Of a stretch of 64,000 nucleotides of DNA, positions 53,219 to 60,978 are shown piece by piece. The notes below the pieces were generated by a model. It did not search any database. It saw only the letters and a list, made by a program, of their open reading frames with translations, and was not told where the DNA came from. Location: the NCBI GenBank assembly GCA_001464815.1, contig LNDW01000020.1, forward strand, positions 1 through 64,000. Direction: 5' to 3'. Origin of the DNA: Betaproteobacteria bacterium Ga0077527. GTDB lineage: Bacteria > Pseudomonadota > Gammaproteobacteria > Burkholderiales > SG8-41. The translations under genes were made by a program, and so were the position numbers. The number at the start of each line of letters is the position of its first letter. The stretch's first letter is position 1.

Positions 53219-54394
53219 CTAAACCAGCGTCGCACACAGCCCGCGCAGGAAATTCTCGCAGCGCTCGATCTGCTCCAGGCTGACAAATTCGTCGGGCTTG
53301 TGCGCCTCGCGGATCGAGCCGGGTCCGCAGACCACCGTCGGCACCCCGGCCACCTGGAACTGCGAGGCCTCGGTGCCGAATGACACCTTGGCGATTTCAC
53401 TGCTGCCGGAAAACTCCTGCACCAGCGCGGTGATCCCGGCTTCGGCGGCGGTATCCAGCGCAGGTATCTCCGACATCTTGCGCAGCGTGAAGCCGCTGCG
53501 CGGATCGACCGCCTGCATTTCCGGTTCGAGCACTTCACGCAGGTACGTCTCGAACTCCGCGCGCAGCCGGTCGGGATCGTCCCCCGGCAGGTTGCGGAAT
53601 TCGAAATCGAAGACGCAATCGTGGGGCACGATGTTCAGCGCCGTGCCGCCGCGGATCACGCCGGTATGCACCGTGGTGTAGGCCACATCGAAACCGCGGT
53701 CGTAAGGCCCGCGGTCGCGATGGCGCCGCGCCAGCCCCTTCAGAAAGGCCACCGCCTCGGCCGCAGCCTCCACCGCGTTCACGCCGTACGGCGCATAGGC
53801 CGAATGCGAAGCCAGCCCGCGCACCGTGCAGCGATAACTCTGCTTGCCCTTGTGCGCAATCACCGGCCGCATCTCGGTCGGCTCGCCGACGATGCACGAT
53901 TTCGGCCGGATGCCGGCCGCCACCATGTCGGCGAGCAGGCCGCGCACACCGAGGCAGCCAACCTCTTCGTCATAGGAAAACGCCAGGTGCAGGGGGGTAC
54001 GCAGGCCGCGCTGCACATACTGCGGCACCACCGCCAGCACACAGGCGATGAAACCCTTCATGTCCGAAGTGCCGCGACCATAAAGCCGGCCGCCTCGCTC
54101 GATGACGGTGAAGGGATCACTGGCCCAGTCCTGCCCATCCACCGGCACCACATCGGTATGGCCGGACAATACGATGCCCGGCTCGCCGCGCGGCCCCAGC
54201 GTGGCAAACAGGTTGGCCTTGCCGCGCTCGGCGTCAAAGGTCAGGCGAATGTCGGCATCGAGCGGGCGCAGATACTCGCGCACAAAATCGATCAGCTCAA
54301 GATTGGAATCACGGCTGACCGTGGGAAAGGCGATCAGCGTGCGGATCAGGTCCAGCGTCTCCGCGGCGGGCGCGGCATCGGGTTGAATTTGCAC
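53219..54394 (-). CDS. argE: Acetylornithine deacetylase
   Basis: Removes the acetyl group from N-acetylornithine in arginine synthesis; M20 family metalloenzyme. The 391-residue protein has the metal ligands in VLSGHTDVVPVDGQDWASDP, GRGTSDMKGFIACVLAVV and SYDEEVGCLGVRGLLADM, plus GTEASQFQVAGVPTVVCGPG near the end. Length fits ArgE (383-390). The start is GTG 54394 (an in-frame stop lies three codons upstream). Some M20 relatives act on succinyl-diaminopimelate or dipeptides, but the overall match is to ArgE. Confidence 0.92.
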   Translation of the reverse strand: MQIQPDAAPAAETLDLIRTLIAFPTVSRDSNLELIDFVREYLRPLDADIRLTFDAERGKANLFATLGPRGEPGIVLSGHTDVVPVDGQDWASDPFTVIERGGRLYGRGTSDMKGFIACVLAVVPQYVQRGLRTPLHLAFSYDEEVGCLGVRGLLADMVAAGIRPKSCIVGEPTEMRPVIAHKGKQSYRCTVRGLASHSAYAPYGVNAVEAAAEAVAFLKGLARRHRDRGPYDRGFDVAYTTVHTGVIRGGTALNIVPHDCVFDFEFRNLPGDDPDRLRAEFETYLREVLEPEMQAVDPRSGFTLRKMSEIPALDTAAEAGITALVQEFSGSSEIAKVSFGTEASQFQVAGVPTVVCGPGSIREAHKPDEFVSLEQIERCENFLRGLCATLV

Positions 54395-54516
54395 GACCGA
54401 TTACGTCCGTTGTTAAAGAGTCAGCATAGGCAGGCAAGCCTGGGCTGTCAACGAAGCCACGGGATGATGCAGCCATACGGTATGCTTGACTCCGACATAA
54501 CCATGACCCCTCAACC

Positions 54517-56085
54517 ATGACCTTCCGATCCCGTAATCTCATTACAAGCCTGCTCCTGCTTGCCGGCCTGCATGCCATCACTGCCTCCGCCGCCGAACTG
54601 CGCATCGGCCTCTCCGGCGAGGTGACTTCGCTCGACCCGCACTTTCTGGCCGCGCAGCCGAACCTGACGGTGGCGCGCCATGTCTTCGAGTCACTGACCG
54701 ACGTCGATCCGCAGACGCGGCTGATTCCCGGACTGGCCGAGCGCTGGCGCGCGATCGACACGCTGACCTGGGAATTCAACCTGCGCCGCGATGCCAGATT
54801 CCATGACGGGTCGCCGCTCACCGCCGATGATGTCGCGTTCTCCCTGGCGCGGCCGCTGTCGATCAAGGGCAGCCCCGGCGGTTTTGCCGCCTTCGTGCGC
54901 GCAGTGGCATCCACCACAGTGGTCGATGCACACACCATCCGCGTGCGCACCAAATACCCCTATGGCGCGCTGCCCGAAGACCTCAACTCGATCCTGATCG
55001 TGTCAAAAAAACACGCGGAGAATGCCGGCCCCGAGGATTTTGATTCGGGCCGCGCGATGGTCGGCACCGGCCCCTATCGTTTTGTGCGTTACCAGCGCGG
55101 CGACCGCCTTGAACTGGCGCGCAGCGAGCATTGGTGGGGCAAGGCCGCGCCCTGGGATCGCGTCACGCTGCGGGTGATCCCCGCCGATCCTTCGCGCACC
55201 GCGGCATTGCTTGCCGGCGAACTCGACGTGATTGAGCACGTACCCTCGGCGGATATCAATAATATCAATAAAAACAACAAGTTACGAGTTATCCAAACCA
55301 CCTCCTGGCGGACCATCCTGCTGCATCTCGATCAGTATCGGGCACAGCCGCCCGGCATCACCGATACAGCCGGCAAACCACTCGCCGCGAATCCACTGAT
55401 GGATATTCGCGTGCGTCGCGCGATCTCCAAGGCCATTCATCGTGAAGCGATCGCCGCCAAAGTGATGGAAGGTCTCGCGATACCTGCAGCCAACATCGTG
55501 TCGCCCGGAGTTTTCGGCCACAACGGCACGCTCAAGGCCGAGGCCTACGACCTTGAAGGCGCGCGCAAGCTGCTCGCCGAGGCCGGTTACCCGAACGGCT
55601 TCCGCATCACCCTCACCGGACCCAACAACCGCTACATCAACGACGAGCAGGTGTTGCAGGCCGTGGCGCAGATGCTCACCCGCGCCGGCATCCAGACCCG
55701 GGTCGAGGCGATGCCGATGTCGGCCTTCCTCGGCCGCGTACGCAAGGAGGAGACCGCGGTGTCGCTGCTCGGCTGGGGCTCCTTCGCTGCCGACCTCGCG
55801 CTGCGTTCGCTGGTCGCCGCACCCAACGCCGAAAAAGGTTATGGCGCCTGGAACTGGGGACGCTACAGCAACCCAAAAATCGACAGCCTGATGGAGCAGG
55901 CGCTGGCCAGCGTAGACCGCACCAAACGCGAGGCCCTGGCGCGCGAGGGCAATACGCTGGCGATGCAGGACCTCGCCTTCATCCCGGTCCACCACCAGGT
56001 GGTGAGCTGGGCGATGCGTGCCAATCTGGCCTACGCCGCGCGCACCGACGAATTCACCTTCGCCCACCACTTCACGCCGCGCTGA
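54517..56085 (+). CDS. ABC transporter substrate-binding protein, family 5 (peptide/opine type)
   Basis: A 522-residue exported receptor with signal peptide (LITSLLLLAGLHAITASAAE). Family 5 features: RIGLSGEVTSLDPHFLAAQP, LAERWRAIDTLTWEFNLRRD, FHDGSPLTADDVAFSLARP, MVGTGPYRFVRYQRGDRLEL and DIRVRRAISKAIHREAIAAK. Ligands may be peptides, opines or nickel chelates; no clue here. ATG 54517 gives the signal peptide. An Asn/Ile-rich stretch near residue 247 (INNINKNN) is encoded by an AT-rich island carrying an IHF-like site. It is followed at 4 nt by two permease genes; no ATPase genes follow. Confidence 0.93.
   Translation: MTFRSRNLITSLLLLAGLHAITASAAELRIGLSGEVTSLDPHFLAAQPNLTVARHVFESLTDVDPQTRLIPGLAERWRAIDTLTWEFNLRRDARFHDGSPLTADDVAFSLARPLSIKGSPGGFAAFVRAVASTTVVDAHTIRVRTKYPYGALPEDLNSILIVSKKHAENAGPEDFDSGRAMVGTGPYRFVRYQRGDRLELARSEHWWGKAAPWDRVTLRVIPADPSRTAALLAGELDVIEHVPSADINNINKNNKLRVIQTTSWRTILLHLDQYRAQPPGITDTAGKPLAANPLMDIRVRRAISKAIHREAIAAKVMEGLAIPAANIVSPGVFGHNGTLKAEAYDLEGARKLLAEAGYPNGFRITLTGPNNRYINDEQVLQAVAQMLTRAGIQTRVEAMPMSAFLGRVRKEETAVSLLGWGSFAADLALRSLVAAPNAEKGYGAWNWGRYSNPKIDSLMEQALASVDRTKREALAREGNTLAMQDLAFIPVHHQVVSWAMRANLAYAARTDEFTFAHHFTPR
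55272..55284 (+). promoter_or_regulatory. IHF-like site (one mismatch) inside the family 5 receptor gene
   Basis: AAACAACAAGTTA fits the IHF consensus with A for T at position 3; it follows a 20-bp AT-rich stretch (55252-55271) that repeats AATATCAAT. It lies in mid-gene, at about codon 252-256. Confidence 0.42.
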
Positions 56086-56089
56086 GATC

Positions 56090-57064
56090 TTGCTCACCTA
56101 CGCCCTGCGCCGCCTGCTGTGGAGCGCAGCCACGCTGTGGCTGATGTCATTGCTGGTGTTCGCCGGCGTGCATGCCATCGGCGATCCTGTGGCGCTGCTG
56201 ATCAGTCCACAGGCCGACCAGGCGGAAATCGCGCGCGCCACCGCGCTGCTCGGACTCGACCAGCCGCTGTGGCGGCAATACCTGCTGTTCTTCAGCGGCG
56301 CACTCAGTGGTGACCTGGGCCTGTCCTTTGTTGCCAGCGTGCCGGCAATCCACCTGATTCTTGAGCGCCTGCCGGCCACGCTGGAACTGGCACTGGTTGC
56401 GATGCTGATCGCCGTCGGCCTCGGCATTCCGCTGGGCCTTTACGCCGGGCTGCGGCCACGCTCATGGCCGGCACGAGCGGTGATGGCGCTGTCGACGCTG
56501 GGCTTCGCGCTGCCGACCTTCTGGGTCGGCCTGATGCTGATCCTGGTGTTCGCGGTGCAGCTGGGCCTGCTGCCCTCCACCGGCCGCGGCGCCACCGTCG
56601 AGATTGGCGGTATCGGCTGGAGCCTGTTCACCGTGGACGGCCTGCGCCACCTGCTGCTGCCGGCGCTGACTCTGGCGCTGTTCAAGCTTGGGCTGCTGAT
56701 CCGCCTCACCCGCGCCGGCACCCGCGAAGCGCTGGGGCTCGACTACACGCGCTTCGCCCGTGCCAAGGGCCTCGCTGAAACTGCCGTGTTGCGCCGGCAC
56801 GTGCTGCCGAACATCCTGATTCCGGTGGTCACCGTCGCCGCGCTGGAGTTCGGCTCGCTGATCGCCTTTGCCATCGTCACCGAAACCGTGTTCGCATGGC
56901 CGGGCATGGGCAAGCTGCTGATCGAATCGATCAACCTGCTCGACCGGCCGGTGATCGTCGCCTACCTGCTGGTGACGATAACGCTGTTCATCGCCATCAA
57001 CCTGCTCGCCGACCTGCTGCATGCGCTGCTTGATCCTCGGCTGCGGCCGGGAGGCACGATATGA
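56090..57064 (+). CDS. ABC transporter permease (DppB/OppB type)
   Basis: A 324-residue inner-membrane permease. N-terminal helix YALRRLLWSAATLWLMSLLV; EAA-type loop LTRAGTREALGLDYTRFARAKG followed by VLPNILIPVVTVAALEFGSL and FAIVTETVFAWPGMGKLLIE, as in DppB. The start is the TTG at 56090, 4 nt after the receptor stop, because it gives the usual MLTYALRRLL opening; no in-frame ATG precedes it in the gap. It overlaps the next gene by 4 nt. Confidence 0.93.
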   Translation: MLTYALRRLLWSAATLWLMSLLVFAGVHAIGDPVALLISPQADQAEIARATALLGLDQPLWRQYLLFFSGALSGDLGLSFVASVPAIHLILERLPATLELALVAMLIAVGLGIPLGLYAGLRPRSWPARAVMALSTLGFALPTFWVGLMLILVFAVQLGLLPSTGRGATVEIGGIGWSLFTVDGLRHLLLPALTLALFKLGLLIRLTRAGTREALGLDYTRFARAKGLAETAVLRRHVLPNILIPVVTVAALEFGSLIAFAIVTETVFAWPGMGKLLIESINLLDRPVIVAYLLVTITLFIAINLLADLLHALLDPRLRPGGTI

Positions 57065-57936
57065 CCGGCGCGGCACCGCTGCAACTGCAATGGGCGGCAT
57101 TCAACCGCGACAACATCGCGCGTGTCGCACTTTGGCTGTTGGTGCTGCTGGTCGCCGCCGCACTCGCCGCACCCCTGCTCTCGCCGCAGAATCCCTACGA
57201 CCTCGCACAACTCGACATCATGGATGCGCGACAGGCGCCGGGCACGGTCGCGGGCGCCGGTTACAAACTCTGGCTGGGCAGCGACGATCAGGGCCGCGAC
57301 ATGCTGTCGGCGATACTGCACGGGCTGCGCATCAGTCTCGCAGTTGCAGGCATCGCCACCGTGATCGCCATGGGCATCGGCCTCGTTGCCGGACTGACTG
57401 CCGCCCGCGCCGGCGGCTGGATCGACCTCGCGCTGATGCGCCTCGCCGACCTGCAACTGTCCTTCCCGTCGATCCTGGTGGCGCTGATCCTGCTCGCACT
57501 GACCGGCCAGGGTCTTGACCGCATCATCGTTGCGCTGGTGGTGGTGCAGTGGGCCTACTACGCACGAACGGTGCGCGCCGCGGCAATCACTGAACTCAAA
57601 CGTGAATACATCGAAGCAGCGGTCTGCGCCGGGGTACGCCCGCTGCGCCTGCTGTGGCGCCACTTGCTGCCAAACATCATGCCGCCGCTGATGGTGGTGG
57701 GGACGGTGCAGATGGCACAGGCGGTCGCACTCGAAGCGACGCTGTCCTTCCTCGGCCTCGGCCTGCCGATCACCGAACCGTCGCTGGGGCTGCTGATCGC
57801 CAACGGCTACACCCACCTGCTGTCGGGCAAGTACTGGATCAGTTTTTTTCCGGGGCTGGCGCTGCTGGCGCTGATCGTCACGCTGAATCTGGTTGGCGAC
57901 CGCCTGCGCGACGTATTCGACCCGCGTTCGCGCTGA
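57061..57936 (+). CDS. ABC transporter permease (DppC/OppC type)
   Basis: A 291-residue inner-membrane permease, partner of the preceding subunit. Features: the periplasmic DDQGRDMLSAILHGLRISLA segment, LADLQLSFPSILVALILLAL, the EAA-loop EYIEAAVCAGVRPLRLLWRH followed by LLPNIMPPLMVVGTVQMAQA, and SFLGLGLPITEPSLGLLIAN. The start is ATG 57061, overlapping the previous stop. No ATPase genes follow; the importer would need ATPases encoded elsewhere. Confidence 0.93.
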   Translation: MTGAAPLQLQWAAFNRDNIARVALWLLVLLVAAALAAPLLSPQNPYDLAQLDIMDARQAPGTVAGAGYKLWLGSDDQGRDMLSAILHGLRISLAVAGIATVIAMGIGLVAGLTAARAGGWIDLALMRLADLQLSFPSILVALILLALTGQGLDRIIVALVVVQWAYYARTVRAAAITELKREYIEAAVCAGVRPLRLLWRHLLPNIMPPLMVVGTVQMAQAVALEATLSFLGLGLPITEPSLGLLIANGYTHLLSGKYWISFFPGLALLALIVTLNLVGDRLRDVFDPRSR

Positions 57937-58011
57937 AACAAAGCCCGGTAAACTGTAAGGCAGCTTCACAAACCTCCGCCTCACAGGGCTGACAAGCATC
58001 GCGGAATCGCC

Positions 58012-59886
58012 TTGAAAAAATCCCTGCTCACACTGCTGGTGCCGGCCATCCTCGGCGGTGGCGGTTTCGCCGGCTGGTGGACCGCCGCTGACCGGGGCCT
58101 GATCCCCGGCAAACCGAACTCGCCTCGTGCTGAAAATTTCAAGACGGCGGTCGATAACCATCTCGCACAGGGTGCACGCAATTTCCACAGCCAGCCCTGT
58201 GTAAGCGTGCCGGTCAATCCCGGCGCGCAGGGGGGCGGTTTCAAGGACACCCGCTTCGATCACACGCCGGTCGGCTTTTTTGTCAGCCCCGACCTGCGCA
58301 ACGATCCCGGCGGCTCCATCAAAAACCGCCTCGCCTTCCTTGAAAAACAGGGCCTGCTGCAATCAGCCATGAACACCGGCGGCGGCACCGAATTCACGAT
58401 GACCTGGCGCGGATTTGCCGCCTCCAATGACAACGGCTGCTTCCATGTTGCCAGCGCCGAGCGTGAAGCCAAGGTCATCGGCTTCGAGAAAAAACGCACT
58501 GAAAACGGCATCGACATCTATGAAGTCACCGCAAGCTCGCCACCGAAATCCATCGAGGCCTGGGCACAGACGCCGGAATTCAAGGATCTCTTTCCACAGC
58601 AGTCCGGCCTCCTGCGCCAGCTCAATCCCGACCCGTTGATCTACGAGCTGGCGCGCGGCGAAACCGGCTTCACCGTGATCAGCGAACGCGGCCAGCCGAC
58701 ACGCTCACCCGCCAGCGAACAGGCGGCGATCACCGCCAAGCTGGTCGGCAAGCTGACTGCGGACAGGGTCAAGGCCGCTGCGCAGTCCTGGATCGCCCGC
58801 AACTCGGAGCATGTCGCGAACAACCGGCTGTGCCTGCAGCTGCCCGGCGCTCACGAAGTGGACCAGATCACCCCCGATCCACGCGTCACCCCGCCCACGG
58901 CCGCCGCCACCGACCTCAGCTTCGACATCTACAACCTGGTCAACCGCGAGCTGCGCGAAGGTGATCCGCGGCAGCGCAGCCATGCCTTCCTGCGCCGCCT
59001 CGAAAGCCTGGGGATTGCGCGCTCCGAACTGCTCAATTTTCCGGAATTCAAAGGTGCGCCGGCCCAGGGCGGCGTGCGTTTCGTGCTGCCACGCTCCTTC
59101 ACCGAACGTTTCGCCGGCGGTCCGCGCGGCTGTTACGTGCTGGGCACGCTGCAGGTCGAGGAGGTAATCCGCTTCGCACCCTTTTCCGTCGGCCAGCCCA
59201 ACCCGCCGTTCACAGCCAGGCTGACATTGACGCCGGTTGATGAGGATGCCAAACGCATCATCGCCGCCTTCGGTCATTACAGCCGCGTCGCCGAAGTCGG
59301 CGCGGTGCTCACCGGCACACTGAACTACAAGGATGGCGAACTGCAGGTCGGCCACGCCCAGCTGCGGCTGCCCGCCTTCCATCCCGATGTCTCCGGCCTG
59401 CGCCTGCCGGTGATCCAGACCGGCCTGTCGCGGCCAACAGGCGCTGTGACCGGTGGAACACGCGGCTTCATCAATGTACCCAATGCGCAATCGGGCAGCC
59501 TGGCGAATACGGCGGTGCACGCCATCGGTGTATATGAAGGCCGGTTGTCCGGCGGCCTGCGCCGCGAGGCCGGCAGCCATCCCGAAGGCACGGTCAACGT
59601 AACCCTGCACCCGGGGCGGGATCCGGCGATGCTCTACCTGGTCGCCTACGAGCCGGTGCACTGGCAGGTGCAAGTGCGCCCCGGTGCCATCCTGACCCGC
59701 GTCATCACCAGCGGCTACCATACCCAGCGTGTCACGGTGCAGGGTGCCGCCGGAGTGCCGGTGGTGAACACGCAGTACCGCGGTGAACACAGCGATCCGT
59801 TCAACGGTGCGCAGCGGGTCACCGGCGTCAAACCGGTCTCGGCGCAGCACCAGTACAGTGGCAGCGCCTTCGAAGTCGGCCGCTGA
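58012..59886 (+). CDS. Large envelope protein of unknown function
   Basis: A 624-residue protein. It has an N-terminal hydrophobic segment (LLTLLVPAILGGGGFAGWWT, about 5-24) that is a signal peptide or anchor and then no further membrane helix. A first part (about 25-260) has the stretch HTPVGFFVSPDLRNDPGGSI and cysteines near residues 63 and 142; a middle part has two Cys-containing stretches (RLCLQLPGAHEVDQI; GPRGCYVLGTLQVEEV); the last 70 residues run YLVAYEPVHWQVQVRPGAIL then RVITSGYHTQRVTVQG, a beta-rich pattern I have seen at the end of secreted proteins but cannot assign. Start is TTG 58012 after GGAA. It follows the ABC permeases by 75 nt and ends at a terminator. I do not recognise the family. 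Confidence 0.75.
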   Translation: MKKSLLTLLVPAILGGGGFAGWWTAADRGLIPGKPNSPRAENFKTAVDNHLAQGARNFHSQPCVSVPVNPGAQGGGFKDTRFDHTPVGFFVSPDLRNDPGGSIKNRLAFLEKQGLLQSAMNTGGGTEFTMTWRGFAASNDNGCFHVASAEREAKVIGFEKKRTENGIDIYEVTASSPPKSIEAWAQTPEFKDLFPQQSGLLRQLNPDPLIYELARGETGFTVISERGQPTRSPASEQAAITAKLVGKLTADRVKAAAQSWIARNSEHVANNRLCLQLPGAHEVDQITPDPRVTPPTAAATDLSFDIYNLVNRELREGDPRQRSHAFLRRLESLGIARSELLNFPEFKGAPAQGGVRFVLPRSFTERFAGGPRGCYVLGTLQVEEVIRFAPFSVGQPNPPFTARLTLTPVDEDAKRIIAAFGHYSRVAEVGAVLTGTLNYKDGELQVGHAQLRLPAFHPDVSGLRLPVIQTGLSRPTGAVTGGTRGFINVPNAQSGSLANTAVHAIGVYEGRLSGGLRREAGSHPEGTVNVTLHPGRDPAMLYLVAYEPVHWQVQVRPGAILTRVITSGYHTQRVTVQGAAGVPVVNTQYRGEHSDPFNGAQRVTGVKPVSAQHQYSGSAFEVGR

Positions 59887-59906
59887 CCCTGCCCTGCAAG
59901 CCGAAA

Positions 59907-59938
59907 CAAAAAGGCCGGCATATGCCGGCCCTTTTTAT
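59907..59938. terminator. Bidirectional intrinsic terminator
   Basis: An 8-bp stem GGCCGGCA/TGCCGGCC (59913-59920 with 59923-59930) is flanked by AAAAA on one side and TTTTT on the other. It lies between the convergent unknown-envelope and Bug genes and can end transcription from both sides. Confidence 0.9.
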
Positions 59939-59953
59939 TGACACTGCAGCCCC

Positions 59954-60928
59954 TTACTGCGGCTGGATGCCGATCTGCGCGGCGACCTTGCGGTAACGCT
60001 CCAGTTCGGCACGGATGTGCTTGGCGAAGGCTTCGGAGCCGAGCGTGGTGGTTTCCGCGCCGCCGACGGCGGCATAACGTTTCTTGACCTCGGGGTTGGA
60101 CAGCGCCTCGACCGAGGCGGCATACAGCGTCGCGATCACCTCTTTCGGTGTGCCCCTGGGCGCGAACAAACCGACCCAGATCGATGCATCCACGCCCGGC
60201 ACCCCGGCTTCCTGGGTCGACATGTACTCCGGAATCTGCGGCGAGCGCTTGGCCGTGGTCAGGCCGAGCACCTTGACACGTTTCGCCTGCAGATGCGGCA
60301 GCACACCGGGCAGGCCGGCCGCGGTGAACACGACTTCATTTCCGGCCACCGCGGACACCGCGGGCGCGCCGCCCTTGTACGGCACGTGGATGGCTTTGGC
60401 GCCGGCCGCGGCCACCAGCCACTCCTGCGCCATGTGGTTCACCGAACCGGTGCCGGGCGAACCGAAGGTCACCGTGCCCGGCTTGGCTTTCATCGCGGCC
60501 ACCAGGTCCTTCAGCGTATTGAACGGCGAAGCGGCATTGACCACCACCAGCATCGGCGCATCGCTGACCATGATGATCGGCGTGAAGTCACGCTCGACGT
60601 CATAGGGCATGGTCTTGAACAGCACCGGGTTCACCGACATTTCGCCGGTATGCGCGGCGAGCAGCGTATAACCGTCGGCAGTCGCGCGCGCGGTGGTGCC
60701 GGTGGCGATGAAACCGTTGGCGCCGGGCCGGTTATCGACGACGAACTGCCAGCCGCGGGTCTCTGCAATCTTGTTGCTGAGTATGCGCGTCGAGGTATCG
60801 ACCACGCCGCCCGGCGCGAACGGCACCAGCAGGCGGATCGGCTTGCTCGGGTATTTGTCGGCAGCCTGCAGCGGCAGCGCTGCGGCCAGCACCAACGGCA
60901 GCAATAATCCTCGCAGTGTCATTTTCAT
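59954..60928 (-). CDS. Bug (TctC) family periplasmic solute-binding protein
   Basis: A 324-residue exported receptor with signal peptide MKMTLRGLLLPLVLAAALPL. Family landmarks: YPSKPIRLLVPFAPGGVVDT, NRPGANGFIATGTTARATAD and TVTFGSPGTGSVNHMAQEWL. Length is standard for Bug proteins (about 325). An AAGGA ribosome site stands 7 nt before the ATG. It is last in a minus-strand series after a UbiD-type decarboxylase and a Mo-hydroxylase, so it may bind the aromatic or heterocyclic acid those enzymes use. Confidence 0.94.
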   Translation of the reverse strand: MKMTLRGLLLPLVLAAALPLQAADKYPSKPIRLLVPFAPGGVVDTSTRILSNKIAETRGWQFVVDNRPGANGFIATGTTARATADGYTLLAAHTGEMSVNPVLFKTMPYDVERDFTPIIMVSDAPMLVVVNAASPFNTLKDLVAAMKAKPGTVTFGSPGTGSVNHMAQEWLVAAAGAKAIHVPYKGGAPAVSAVAGNEVVFTAAGLPGVLPHLQAKRVKVLGLTTAKRSPQIPEYMSTQEAGVPGVDASIWVGLFAPRGTPKEVIATLYAASVEALSNPEVKKRYAAVGGAETTTLGSEAFAKHIRAELERYRKVAAQIGIQPQ

Positions 60929-60941
60929 ATTTTTCCTTTAA

Positions 60942-60954
60942 AAACAATTACTTA
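60942..60954 (+). promoter_or_regulatory. IHF-like site (one mismatch) with AT tract
   Basis: AAACAATTACTTA fits the IHF consensus with A for T at position 3, in the 50-bp gap between ubiD-type and Bug genes. Its 3' neighbour on the minus strand is the Bug ribosome site. AT-rich sequence lies at 60928-60941. Confidence 0.42.
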
Positions 60955-60978
60955 TAAACAAAACAGGCAATATCCACA

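Noticed and set aside
58012..59886. Assigning the unknown envelope protein to the preceding ABC transporter
   Set aside because: Position alone supports it; no receptor, permease or peptidase motif was found in the protein.
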